A DNA stretch of 30,162 bases, from positions 1 through 30,162 of the forward strand of contig JABJJH010000571.1 of assembly GCA_018660965.1 (NCBI GenBank), written 5' to 3'. Under the pieces are notes generated by a model that was not told the DNA's origin, searched no databases, and saw nothing but the letters and a program-made list of their open reading frames with translations. Source of the stretch: Rhodospirillaceae bacterium. GTDB lineage: Bacteria; Pseudomonadota; Alphaproteobacteria; UBA8366; GCA-2717185. A program made the position numbers and the translations under genes. Below are positions 8,440-16,244 of the stretch, piece by piece; the stretch's first letter is position 1; every line of letters starts with the position of its first letter.

Positions 8440-9276
8440 ATGACGCAACACTTTGAAATCGAACCCGTGACACCGACCATTGGTGGAAATGTCGTTGGGC
8501 TGGACCTGTCCCAACCGCTGTCCGACGAAACGTTTGAACAATTGCACGCTGCTTTTCTGGATCGGAAGGCGTTGTTCTTTCGCGATCAGGACATATCGCT
8601 GGAACAACACAAGGCGTTTGGCCGCCGGTTCGGGGACCTTCATATTCACCCTTCCGCCCGTCCCTATAAAGCCGATGGGGTAGAGCACCCGGAAATCTTG
8701 TTTCTCCACGCCGATGAGAAAACGACCCGCACCGCCGGGGACACCTGGCATTCCGACGTGTCCTGCGATCCGGAACCGCCGATGGCGAGCATTTTGCGCC
8801 TGGTCAAGATTCCGCCGTCCGGTGGGGACACACTGTTCGCCTGCATGTATTCCGCCTATGACGCCTTGTCGGAGCCGATGAAGCAATACCTGGGCGAATT
8901 GACGGCGATCCATGACGGAGCCTCGAATTACCGAGACCGCGCCAAGCGCCGGGATAATTTCATCGAAGACAAGGAATATCCGCGCAACGGCCATCCGGTT
9001 GTCCGGACCCACCCGGAAACCGGCGAAAAGGCGCTCTATGTTAATACGGCGTTCACGTCGCACATCGACGCTGTTCCCAAGGCGGAAAGTGACGCCGTGT
9101 TGGCTTTCCTGTATCAGCACATATCCAACGCGGCGTTTCAGTGTCGCTTTCAGTGGACCGAGAACGCGATCGCCATGTGGGACAATCGCTGCACGCTGCA
9201 TCACGCGATGTGGGACTACTATCCGAATGTTCGTTCGGGCTTTCGGGTGACCGTGCAAGGCGACAAGCCGCTCTGA
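8440..9276 (+). CDS. TauD/TfdA family dioxygenase
   Basis: A 278-residue Fe(II)/2-oxoglutarate dioxygenase of the TauD/TfdA family, the normal length. The iron ligands are visible as His104-x-Asp106 (TWHSDVS) and His254 in WDNRCTLHHAMWDY. Thr131 (GGDTLFA) and Arg269 (RSGFRV) fit the 2-oxoglutarate-binding residues. The family hydroxylates taurine, alkyl sulfates, phenoxyacetates and many other small acids next to a heteroatom, releasing sulfite, phenol and so on. The substrate here is open. GAGG lies upstream of the ATG. The gene follows the MaoC-like hydratase and precedes the sulfotransferase-like gene with short gaps, suggesting one transcription unit. It is the second 2OG oxygenase in the window, from a different subfamily than the one at 3512. 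Confidence 0.94.
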   Translation: MTQHFEIEPVTPTIGGNVVGLDLSQPLSDETFEQLHAAFLDRKALFFRDQDISLEQHKAFGRRFGDLHIHPSARPYKADGVEHPEILFLHADEKTTRTAGDTWHSDVSCDPEPPMASILRLVKIPPSGGDTLFACMYSAYDALSEPMKQYLGELTAIHDGASNYRDRAKRRDNFIEDKEYPRNGHPVVRTHPETGEKALYVNTAFTSHIDAVPKAESDAVLAFLYQHISNAAFQCRFQWTENAIAMWDNRCTLHHAMWDYYPNVRSGFRVTVQGDKPL

Positions 9277-9304
9277 GTATATTTCAAAAAAGGAAACGAA
9301 TGTT

Positions 9305-9946
9305 TTGACGTTAAAAGTCGTTGGCGCCGGGTTCGGCAGGACCGGGACGAATTCATTGAAATTGGCGTTGGAGCAACTTGGCTTCGGGCCCTGTCACCAC
9401 ATGTTCGAAGTGGGCGCGAACCCTGGTCAGGTCCCGTATTGGCAGGCGGCGGCGCGCGGCGACATGCCCGATTGGGACGAAGTCTTCGAAGGCTATAACG
9501 CCTCGGTCGATTGGCCGTCCTCTCGGTTCTGGCGGGAAATCTCGACGCACTATCCGGAGGCCAAGGTGTTGTTGTCGGTCAGGCCTTTCGAATCGTGGTT
9601 CAAAAGCATTCACGCGACGATTTACCCGAACCTGAAAAACCGCGCGAATTTGGAACCCGGCATCGTGCGGGACCGTCGGGACATGGCGTATGAAATCGTC
9701 GTCGAACAAACCTTTGGCGGCGATCTCGAGAACATCGATCACGCGCGGACAGTGTTCGAAGCGCATATCGCCGAGGTGCACCGGACGATCGCACCGGATC
9801 GCCTGTTGACCTACGATGTCGCGGAAGGCTGGACGCCGCTTTGCGCATTTCTGGGCGTTTCGGTTCCCGATACGCCGTTTCCCCGGACCAACTCCACCGG
9901 AGAATTTCAGGCGCGCGTCGCCGCCCGGAACGCCAGCGCTTCTTAA
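9305..9946 (+). CDS. Sulfotransferase family protein (P-loop, Sulfotransfer_4-like)
   Basis: A 213-residue P-loop protein of the eukaryotic-like sulfotransferase group. The nucleotide-binding loop is at the very N-terminus, GAGFGRTGTNSLKLAL (7-22), which would hold the 5'-phosphosulfate of PAPS. LLSVRPFESWFKS (about 80-92) resembles the 3'-phosphate-binding region. Family members usually begin with a few residues before the GAGFGRTGT loop, so the start is placed at TTG 9305. The ATG at 9300 is out of frame and reads ATG-TTT-TGA. AAGGA at 9290-9294 is spaced for either start. The acceptor substrate is unknown, and many members of this group have no proven sulfotransferase activity. It is likely co-transcribed with the TauD-like gene and cinA. 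Confidence 0.85.
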   Translation: MTLKVVGAGFGRTGTNSLKLALEQLGFGPCHHMFEVGANPGQVPYWQAAARGDMPDWDEVFEGYNASVDWPSSRFWREISTHYPEAKVLLSVRPFESWFKSIHATIYPNLKNRANLEPGIVRDRRDMAYEIVVEQTFGGDLENIDHARTVFEAHIAEVHRTIAPDRLLTYDVAEGWTPLCAFLGVSVPDTPFPRTNSTGEFQARVAARNASAS

Positions 9947-9965
9947 CCCAATACAAGGAAATTTC

Positions 9966-11189
9966 ATGCGTTGTGAAGTCGTCGCCATCGGAACGGAATT
10001 GTTGTTGGGACAGATCGTCGATACGAATTCGTCGTGGATCGGCGAGCATCTCGCGCTCGCGGGGATCGACTCGATCTTCCAGGTCAAGGTCGGGGACAAT
10101 GCGGATCGTATGGAGTTCTGCATTCGCCAAGCCCTGGAGCGTAGCGACGCGGTGATTTGCTGCGGCGGGTTGGGACCAACCCAGGACGATATCACCCGTG
10201 AAGTGATCGCGCGCGTCATGGGGGTCGACCTGCATCGTGACGAAGCGATCGTTGAAAAGATCCGGCACATGTTCGAATCCCGTGGCCGGGTCATGAGCGA
10301 CAATAACCGGCGCCAGGCCGATATCCCGGACGGCGCGGCGCCAATTCCGGAAATGCCGGGCACCGCGCCCGGTTTGATGTGCCCCGTCGGCGATAAGGTC
10401 ATCTACGCCGTTCCCGGCGTGCCGCATGAAATGCGCACGATGATGCAAGGAACCATTCTGGCCGATCTGCAACGCCGTTCGGGACAAACCACCGCGATTC
10501 GCAGCCGGGTTCTACGCACTTGGGGAAACAGCGAATCCGGGCTTGCGGAAATTTTGGCCGACCGCATCGACGAACTGGATGTGCTGGGCAACCCGACCCT
10601 GGCGTTTCAGGCCAGCGGAATTGAAGGAATCAAGGTTCGCATCACCGCAAAATCCGCGGACGAAGCCGCCGCCGCATCCATCTTGGCGTCGGAAGAAGCC
10701 CTGGTGCGCAACCTGTTGGGCGATGTGGTGTTCGGAATCGACGAGGAATCGATGGAAGTCGTCGTCATCGACCGTATGCGGGAACTGGGCTTGACCCTTG
10801 GCGTCGTCGAGGGTCTGACCGGTGGCGTGCTGGCCGCGCGGCTTAGCGAAGTCGATGTCGCGGGGAATGTTTTCCAGGGCGCGCTCGTTGGCGGCGCGAA
10901 CAATCATGCAGGCGAAGCAGGCGCTTCCGGCGAGGACCGCGCGATCGCGACCGCCAAGACGGCGCGAGAGACGTTCAACACGGATGTCGGCATTGCGGTA
11001 TCGCTACCGGAAACCCTGGTCGCGCCGCCGCCGGGACAGACGCCGCCGCCGGGCCAAGTCTATTTGGGGGTCGTTATCGGCGATAAATGTTATTCAACCA
11101 GCACCGCTTTGCCCGGAGACCGGAATCGGTTCCGGAATTACGCAGTTATTAATCTGTTGAATTTTCTCCGCAAGACTTTGTCTTCCTGA
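9966..11189 (+). CDS. CinA-like protein with degenerate C-terminal deamidase domain
   Basis: A 407-residue competence/damage-inducible CinA-type protein. The N-terminal MoCF-binding/COG1058 domain (about 1-170) is well preserved: VAIGTELLLGQIVDTNS (6-22) and GGLGPTQDD (67-75). The C-terminal PncC-like domain normally hydrolyses nicotinamide mononucleotide and carries an E-S-x-T-G-G motif. Here that reads E282-G-L-T-G-G287, so the Ser is lost. The region that normally has a conserved Tyr is ALVGGANNH (306-314), and the usual VTGIAGP segment is replaced by a Pro-rich stretch, APPPGQTPPPGQ. The N-terminal pyrophosphatase part may work; the deamidase part probably does not. The start at ATG 9966 (AAGGA upstream) is chosen over an upstream GTG because the family begins there. 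Confidence 0.88.
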   Translation: MRCEVVAIGTELLLGQIVDTNSSWIGEHLALAGIDSIFQVKVGDNADRMEFCIRQALERSDAVICCGGLGPTQDDITREVIARVMGVDLHRDEAIVEKIRHMFESRGRVMSDNNRRQADIPDGAAPIPEMPGTAPGLMCPVGDKVIYAVPGVPHEMRTMMQGTILADLQRRSGQTTAIRSRVLRTWGNSESGLAEILADRIDELDVLGNPTLAFQASGIEGIKVRITAKSADEAAAASILASEEALVRNLLGDVVFGIDEESMEVVVIDRMRELGLTLGVVEGLTGGVLAARLSEVDVAGNVFQGALVGGANNHAGEAGASGEDRAIATAKTARETFNTDVGIAVSLPETLVAPPPGQTPPPGQVYLGVVIGDKCYSTSTALPGDRNRFRNYAVINLLNFLRKTLSS

Positions 11190-11338
11190 AGAGCGGTCAC
11201 AGCAAAATAAACACTAAATTTTAATAAATTTGATTGAAAATAGATCAGCAATGCGGCTTGTCGTGGTGTCGTCCTCACGAACAGGGCATATTGTCACGGA
11301 ATTGCGGAATTGAATTGATGTTGCGAAAGCGTCTTTGA
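11190..11338. other. A/T-rich intergenic gap, promoter likely
   Basis: A 149-base gap between cinA and the MBL/cNMP gene. The first half (about 11204-11245) is much richer in A/T than the surroundings, and a short direct repeat, GGAATTG, occurs at about 11298-11311. I see no clear terminator hairpin and no convincing -35/-10 pair. A promoter for the long downstream gene is inferred from position and base composition only. Confidence 0.3.
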
Positions 11339-13537
11339 ATGCAAGTTGAAAAAATCCATGTCACGAGGGGCGTTTATTTCGTCAGAATCCCGGACGTTGG
11401 CCTGAACATCCTGTGTGGCTGTCCGTCCGATGTCGTGAAACATCTGATGAAGCACGGCCTCATCGTGACGGTGGAGCGAAACGGCGTCACGTTTGAAACC
11501 GGCCCGAATGCGATTTTGCTATCGGATGTGATGTTGCAAAGCGGCGTCGTCGCAAATATGGCGGAATTTCCCGTTTTGCAGATGCTGTACCGGCAGGGCA
11601 TGCTGATTCCCGATCACCCGAACAATACGGGCGCAAAACCCCTGATCATCGGCTCGGCGGAGCAGGTGAAGGCGCAGATGGAATACATCTACCGGGGTAA
11701 TTACGGCCTCGTTTCCGAAGAAGAAATTCTGGAAACGGGGTTGGACGCGGATACCGCGCGACGGTTGATGCGGATGAAATTGAAATTCGCCTTCGGTGCA
11801 ATTCGCGGCACGGAAGACCTGCTCGATTCCGTGGTTGTCGCCGACGGACCCTCGGAGATTCGAAATGGCGTCACGATTCGCCGGACCGCGACAAACAATT
11901 TTGAAATTTCCTACGCCGGAGAAACCGTCAGCATCGACTTGAACCTTGCGAGAAACGAGGAATACGAGCCGCCGTATTTTCTGGGAATGCATAATATCCC
12001 ACGCGAGTATTTCGGCGTCATTCACGCGGGCGAAGGCGACGGCTGGGACATCAACCGAACCTGCATGACAAGCATTTTGATGTTTCATGGCAAGATCTAC
12101 CTGATCGATGCCGGACCGAACATCCTCTACAACCTGAAATCCCTGGGCATTGGACTGAATGAAATCGAGGGCATTTTTCACACCCATGCCCATGACGATC
12201 ACTTCGCCGGCCTGACCGATATTATTGGCGCGGATCACCGTGTCCGCTATTTCGCCACGCCGTTGATCCGTTCGTCCGTGACGAAGAAAATGTCCGCCCT
12301 GCTATCCATAGACGAATCGCGGTTTCAAAATTTATTCGATGTTTGCGATTTGGAATTGAACGAATGGAATAATATCGACGGCATGGAGGTTAAACCGGTG
12401 CTGTCGCCCCACCCGGTTGAAACCAACATATTTTTCTTCCGGGCGATGTGGGCGCAGGGCTACAAAACATATGCCCATTTCGCCGACATCTCGTCTTTGA
12501 CCGTTATGGAAAACATGCTGACGGACAATCCGAACGAAATCGGAATGTCGCGGGCCTTTTATGAAGAAGTGAAGCAAACCTACCTGACCAAAACGGATTT
12601 GAAGAAACTGGATATTGGGGGCGGTATGATTCATGGCGCGGCCGTCGATTTTCGGGACGATGAGTCCGATAAGATCATCCTGGCGCATAGAGCCGATCCG
12701 TTAACCCTGGAAGAAGAGGAGATCGGGTCCGCGGCGCCGTACGGGACCGTGGATGTTCTAATTCCCAATTATCAGACCTATACCCGCCGCAACGCGTTTC
12801 AGTATATGCGGACGTATTTTCCCGATATTGCGCAGGAGCAATTATCGACGCTGCTTAACAATCCGCTGGAGACCGTCAACCCGGAAACAATCTTGATCAA
12901 GGAACATGAATCAAACGAAACCGTGTACCTGATTTTGACTGGCGACGTGGAAATGATAAACACGAAAACCGGCGTGCGGGCCTTGCTGGCGTCCGGCGCG
13001 CTTATCGGCGAACAAATGGCGCTGCATGGGCTGGCGGCGGGCCATACCTTCCGCACACGAAATTTTGTGAACGTCCTCGCCATGCCGACCGAGTTGTTCC
13101 GGCGGTTCATCCGGAAAAACGACCTTTTCAAGGAATTCTCGCGGCTGGATGAAAACAGATATTTCCTGCGCAGCACATGGCTGTTCGGACAATCGCTTTC
13201 CCACAAAACGCAGAATTTGATTTGTCAGGAAATGACGTTGTTGCAAGCTGAGGAGGGCGACGCCATTCTCGAAAACGGGGATGGATCGTATCTGCATGTC
13301 ATCAAGAGCGGTGCGGTCAATTGTCCTGAAGGATATAGCGAACAAAGCGAAATGCTGTTAGCGGGCGAATATTTTGGCGATGCATCCATCTTGTTCGGCG
13401 ATCAGCTGGAGGAAGGGTTCCGCGCCACGTGCCCAACCAGCATTTATAAAATACCGGTCGAAATTGTGCGCGACATTCCTATTGTGCGCTGGAAATTGCT
13501 GGAGAACTACCAGCGCCGCACGGGCACGTCGGGGTAA
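11339..13537 (+). CDS. MBL-fold hydrolase fused to two cyclic-nucleotide-binding-like domains
   Basis: A 732-residue multidomain protein without a signal peptide. Residues 1-200 form a conserved but unnamed N-terminal region (LCGCPSDVVKHLMKHG, GPNAILLSD, IYRGNYG). Residues 210-480 are a metallo-beta-lactamase fold with H283-A-H285-D-D287-H288 (the HxHxDH metal site), His358 (LSPHPVET) and Asp383 (HFADIS) as further probable ligands. Residues about 510-600 and 610-720 are two cNMP-binding-like beta barrels. The first has the Gly-Glu of a phosphate-binding cassette (LIGEQMAL, 555-562) and an Arg-Thr at 572-573; the second (GEYFGDASILFG, 676-687) is more degenerate. I infer a hydrolase controlled by a cyclic nucleotide or another small ligand. 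The substrate is unknown. It is monocistronic, with hairpins after the stop. Confidence 0.88.
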   Translation: MQVEKIHVTRGVYFVRIPDVGLNILCGCPSDVVKHLMKHGLIVTVERNGVTFETGPNAILLSDVMLQSGVVANMAEFPVLQMLYRQGMLIPDHPNNTGAKPLIIGSAEQVKAQMEYIYRGNYGLVSEEEILETGLDADTARRLMRMKLKFAFGAIRGTEDLLDSVVVADGPSEIRNGVTIRRTATNNFEISYAGETVSIDLNLARNEEYEPPYFLGMHNIPREYFGVIHAGEGDGWDINRTCMTSILMFHGKIYLIDAGPNILYNLKSLGIGLNEIEGIFHTHAHDDHFAGLTDIIGADHRVRYFATPLIRSSVTKKMSALLSIDESRFQNLFDVCDLELNEWNNIDGMEVKPVLSPHPVETNIFFFRAMWAQGYKTYAHFADISSLTVMENMLTDNPNEIGMSRAFYEEVKQTYLTKTDLKKLDIGGGMIHGAAVDFRDDESDKIILAHRADPLTLEEEEIGSAAPYGTVDVLIPNYQTYTRRNAFQYMRTYFPDIAQEQLSTLLNNPLETVNPETILIKEHESNETVYLILTGDVEMINTKTGVRALLASGALIGEQMALHGLAAGHTFRTRNFVNVLAMPTELFRRFIRKNDLFKEFSRLDENRYFLRSTWLFGQSLSHKTQNLICQEMTLLQAEEGDAILENGDGSYLHVIKSGAVNCPEGYSEQSEMLLAGEYFGDASILFGDQLEEGFRATCPTSIYKIPVEIVRDIPIVRWKLLENYQRRTGTSG

Positions 13538-13553
13538 TTTAACGACTGGCGTC

Positions 13554-13617
13554 TAGTGTGATGGTTTTGCATTTCATCCCATTACATGGGACAAAATGCA
13601 GGATCTGAATCACACTA
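13554..13617. repeat. Nested inverted repeat (long hairpin)
   Basis: A three-tier palindrome seen directly in the sequence. The outer arms TAGTGTGAT (13554-13562) and ATCACACTA (13609-13617), middle arms TGCATTT (13568-13574) and AAATGCA (13594-13600), and inner arms TCCCAT (13577-13582) and ATGGGA (13586-13591) close on a three-base TAC loop. It starts 16 bases after the MBL/cNMP stop. It could be a transcription terminator, although no T tract follows, or a copy of a dispersed intergenic palindrome. Confidence 0.75.
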
Positions 13618-13631
13618 ATTTCAATAAGTTG

Positions 13632-13682
13632 GTGTGCTGATTCACGAGAAATTCAATGTTATGAATTTCTCGATCAGGACAC
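13632..13682. repeat. Long hairpin downstream of the rhodanese gene
   Basis: An inverted repeat with an 11-base perfect stem: CGAGAAATTCA (13645-13655) against TGAATTTCTCG (13662-13672), loop six bases. It extends outwards through CTGAT/ATCAG (13637-13641 with 13673-13677) and, past one mismatch, GTGT/ACAC (13632-13635 with 13679-13682). It ends five bases before the stop of the rhodanese gene on the opposite strand, so it may terminate that transcript. Together with the neighbouring hairpin it fills the convergent gap. Confidence 0.75.
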
Positions 13683-13687
13683 TGGCG

Positions 13688-14074
13688 TTACGACGTTTCC
13701 ACCGCCCCGCCCGCCTCGGCCCAGCCGTGAAAGCCCGACCCAATATGCGCGACGTTGGTCATGCCCATCTGTTGCAACGCCAACGCCGCCAGGGCTGAAC
13801 GACCGCCGCCGGCGCAAAACAGCACGAAATTTTTGGATTCTCCAAAGATCGATTTAAAGTAGCGGCTATTCGGATCAACCCAAAATTCAAGCATGCCGCG
13901 CGGCGCATGCAACGCCCCGGGCACGCGACCGTCGCGGTGTAATTCCCGGACATCCCGGATATCCACCAGCACCGTATCGGGATCGCTGTCCATGGCGATG
14001 GCTTCTTCGGCGCTATAGGTCGTGATGACCTTGCTCGCCTCGGCGACCAGTTCCTCGACACCTTTTGTAATCAT
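13688..14074 (-). CDS. Rhodanese-like domain protein
   Basis: A single-domain rhodanese of 128 residues. The active-site loop is Cys87-A-G-G-G-Arg92 (FCAGGGRSA), a six-residue loop as in sulfurtransferases, so it can probably form a persulfide on Cys87. VLVDIRDVRELHRDGRVPGA (35-54) is the conserved entry region with the Asp and Arg seen in family members. It is cytoplasmic with no signal peptide. It is divergent from the DUF169 gene across a 134-base gap and ends next to a long hairpin. The sulfur donor and acceptor are unknown; cytoplasmic rhodaneses commonly act in sulfide or thiosulfate handling. Confidence 0.92.
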   Translation of the reverse strand: MITKGVEELVAEASKVITTYSAEEAIAMDSDPDTVLVDIRDVRELHRDGRVPGALHAPRGMLEFWVDPNSRYFKSIFGESKNFVLFCAGGGRSALAALALQQMGMTNVAHIGSGFHGWAEAGGAVETS

Positions 14075-14208
14075 TGTTGCATCTCCAAGTTCTGGCGGCG
14101 CCCGCGACTATTCGTCCGGGCCATCGCGCTGGTTGGGCGTCTTCGTTCGTGTTTGAATACTCTATCGGACACGGCGAACGATCACCAGAAAATGGGAGAC
14201 TCCAGACG

Positions 14209-15006
14209 ATGAGCGACACAAATTCAGAATATAAAACCGGCGCCGAGGACCTCAAGGCGTTGGTTCTCAAACTTCAGGACCTCTTGAAAATTAAGACATT
14301 GCCAATCGGCATGAAACAATTTGAAAGCCGCGAGGAAATGGAGGCGGTCAAGGGCGTGCGTTGGCCCAAGGAGGGCCGCCGGCACACCACCTGCCAGTTG
14401 GTCACGCAAAGCCGAATGGCCGGGTTCACCATGGGCATCACGGCGGACCACGTTCGTCCTGACGGCAATTGCGGCGGCGTCATGGGATTAAACGTCCCGT
14501 CGGAAGAAACGCTGTCGGGGGAACATATGGACGGGGTGTGGTTTGAAAATCGCGAAGCCGCGCGCCTGCATCAGGCCGGCATGTGCCGTCAGGAACAGGG
14601 GAAATACGTCGGCACCATTGTTTCGCCGTTGCGCAGCGGCCGTCTGGATACGCCCGACATCGTATTGTTCTATGGCACGCCCGGTCAGATCATACTGTTC
14701 GTCAACGGGCTGCAATGGAAACGCTACAAGCGCTACGATATGACGATTACCGGTGAAAGCGCCTGTTCGGATAGCTGGGGCCGGGCCTTGCGCACGCGCG
14801 AGACCTCGATTTCCATCCCGTGCTATGCGGAACGGCGCTACGGCGGCGTCGCTGACGAAGAATTGCTGATCGCGATGCCGCCGGAAGAATTCGCGCGCGG
14901 TGTCGAGGGCCTGGAAGGCATCGGCAAGGTCGGGCTACGGTATCCAATCCCGCCATACGGCGCGCACGCGGATCCGGCGGAAGGCATGGGCGCCAGTTAC
15001 GGGTAA
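14209..15006 (+). CDS. DUF169 family protein
   Basis: A 265-residue protein that I recognise as DUF169, a family of unknown function. Seen: an N-terminal helix (DLKALVLKLQDLLKIKTLPIG, about 14-34), conserved Cys residues at 62 (TTCQLV), 88 (DGNCGG), 126 (AGMCRQ), 186 (SACSDSW) and 205 (IPCYAERR), and the PDIVLFYGTPGQI segment (149-161). There is no signal peptide or membrane segment. Five cysteines in conserved contexts suggest redox or metal chemistry, but this is inference. The start at ATG 14209 (GGGAG about 11 bases upstream) fits the family better than a longer reading from 14074. It is divergent from the rhodanese and convergent with the Old Yellow Enzyme gene, with only 5 bases between stops. 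Confidence 0.85.
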   Translation: MSDTNSEYKTGAEDLKALVLKLQDLLKIKTLPIGMKQFESREEMEAVKGVRWPKEGRRHTTCQLVTQSRMAGFTMGITADHVRPDGNCGGVMGLNVPSEETLSGEHMDGVWFENREAARLHQAGMCRQEQGKYVGTIVSPLRSGRLDTPDIVLFYGTPGQIILFVNGLQWKRYKRYDMTITGESACSDSWGRALRTRETSISIPCYAERRYGGVADEELLIAMPPEEFARGVEGLEGIGKVGLRYPIPPYGAHADPAEGMGASYG

Positions 15007-15011
15007 CGCGT

Positions 15012-16244
15012 TTATTTCGGGGCGGCGCCGAATACTTTTTCGTACGCAGCCTGGGTGGCCGCCCCGCCCTGATTGATGGGCATGTCCTTGGCCTTTTCGC
15101 GCAGGCGTAAACGGTAGGCGTATTCATGCGGCATTTGGCCGTAGGGGTCCGGCGCGCCGAGTTCCTTGGCCGCGTGCGCCGCCCAGTCGGCGTTCCACAG
15201 GAATTCGCGCGCCACGCCGATGAGGTCCGCCTGACCGTTATGCAGGATGCCTTCGGCTTCCGCCGCCTTGGTGACGCCGCCGACCGCGATGGTCATGATC
15301 TTGGCCTCACGCCGCACCCGCTCCGCAAAACCGGCCTGAAATTGGACGATGCGCGGCACCATCGGCATGTCCGACTCTCCGGTGATGCCGCCGGACGAGC
15401 AATCGATCAAATCGATGTCGCGATCCTTCAAGGCTTTCGCCAACGCGACCGTGTCCTCCAGATTCCAGATTCCCCCTTCACCATCCACGGACGATACGCG
15501 GAAAAACAGCGGCTTGTCGGCGGGCCACGCCTCGCGCGACACTTCCGCGACTTCCAGCGCGAAGCGCATGCGTCCTTCGCGGTCGCCGCCATAGGAATCG
15601 GTGCGGTGGTTGCTGACCGGCGACAGGAACTGGTGGATCAAATACCCGTGCGCGCCGTGGATTTCACAAATGTCGTATCCCGCGTCCATGGAACGCCGTG
15701 TCGCTTCGCGCCAGGATTCAAGCACGGTGCGGATATCATCCTTGTCCATCGCCTTGGGCGTGAAGCGGCGCGGTAATTGGTCGAGCGCGCTGGGCGCCAA
15801 CCCTTGCCAGGGCGGCAACCCGTCCTTGGCGTCTTCGTCGGCCAGCGGCGCCCAGCTTTTAGTGGCGGCGTGGCACGACGCTTTGCGGCCCGCATGACCC
15901 AGTTGGATCGCCGGGACGGCGTCTTGCGCGCGAATGAAGTCGGTAATCTTGCGGTATTGCGCGATGTGTTTGTCGTCCCAGATGCCCGCGCAGGCATAGG
16001 TCTTGCGGCCTCGCGCCTCGACGCCGGTTTCCTCGCCGAAGATGATGCCGGCGCCGCCAACGGCCAGTCGCCCCATATGCGTCATCTGCCAATCGGTGGG
16101 GCCGCCATCGTCTGAATGGTACTGGCACATCGGTGACACCACGACACGGTTCTTCGCCGTGACGCCCCGCATCGTGATGGGTGTGAACAGGAGTGGCAGG
16201 TCATTCGTGGTTTCAGTGTTCATGGTCGTTTCATCCTGGTTCAT
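15012..16244 (-). CDS. NADH:flavin oxidoreductase (Old Yellow Enzyme, YqjM-like)
   Basis: A 410-residue FMN-dependent ene-reductase-type TIM barrel. The N-terminal LFTPITMRGVTAKNRVVVSP segment (19-38) is followed by Cys40-Q-Tyr42 (SPMCQYHS), the flavin-tuning Cys of the YqjM (thermophilic-like) class. IQLGHAGRKAS and the IHGAHGYLIHQFLSP loop carry the His pair that binds the substrate carbonyl. DSYGGDREGRMRF and the C-terminal ADLIGVAREFLWN phosphate site complete the family pattern. It reduces activated C=C bonds with NAD(P)H. The start ATG at 16244 overlaps the stop of the amidohydrolase gene by four bases (ATGA), which supports it by translational coupling. An internal ATG seven codons later is an alternative. 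It is the last gene of the TSUP-amidohydrolase-OYE operon. Confidence 0.95.
   Translation of the reverse strand: MNQDETTMNTETTNDLPLLFTPITMRGVTAKNRVVVSPMCQYHSDDGGPTDWQMTHMGRLAVGGAGIIFGEETGVEARGRKTYACAGIWDDKHIAQYRKITDFIRAQDAVPAIQLGHAGRKASCHAATKSWAPLADEDAKDGLPPWQGLAPSALDQLPRRFTPKAMDKDDIRTVLESWREATRRSMDAGYDICEIHGAHGYLIHQFLSPVSNHRTDSYGGDREGRMRFALEVAEVSREAWPADKPLFFRVSSVDGEGGIWNLEDTVALAKALKDRDIDLIDCSSGGITGESDMPMVPRIVQFQAGFAERVRREAKIMTIAVGGVTKAAEAEGILHNGQADLIGVAREFLWNADWAAHAAKELGAPDPYGQMPHEYAYRLRLREKAKDMPINQGGAATQAAYEKVFGAAPK

Noticed and set aside
9816..9965. An upstream GTG start for the CinA-like gene
   Set aside because: It would overlap the sulfotransferase gene, while CinA proteins begin at the MRCEVVAIGTELL-type N-terminus, with AAGGA in front of 9966.
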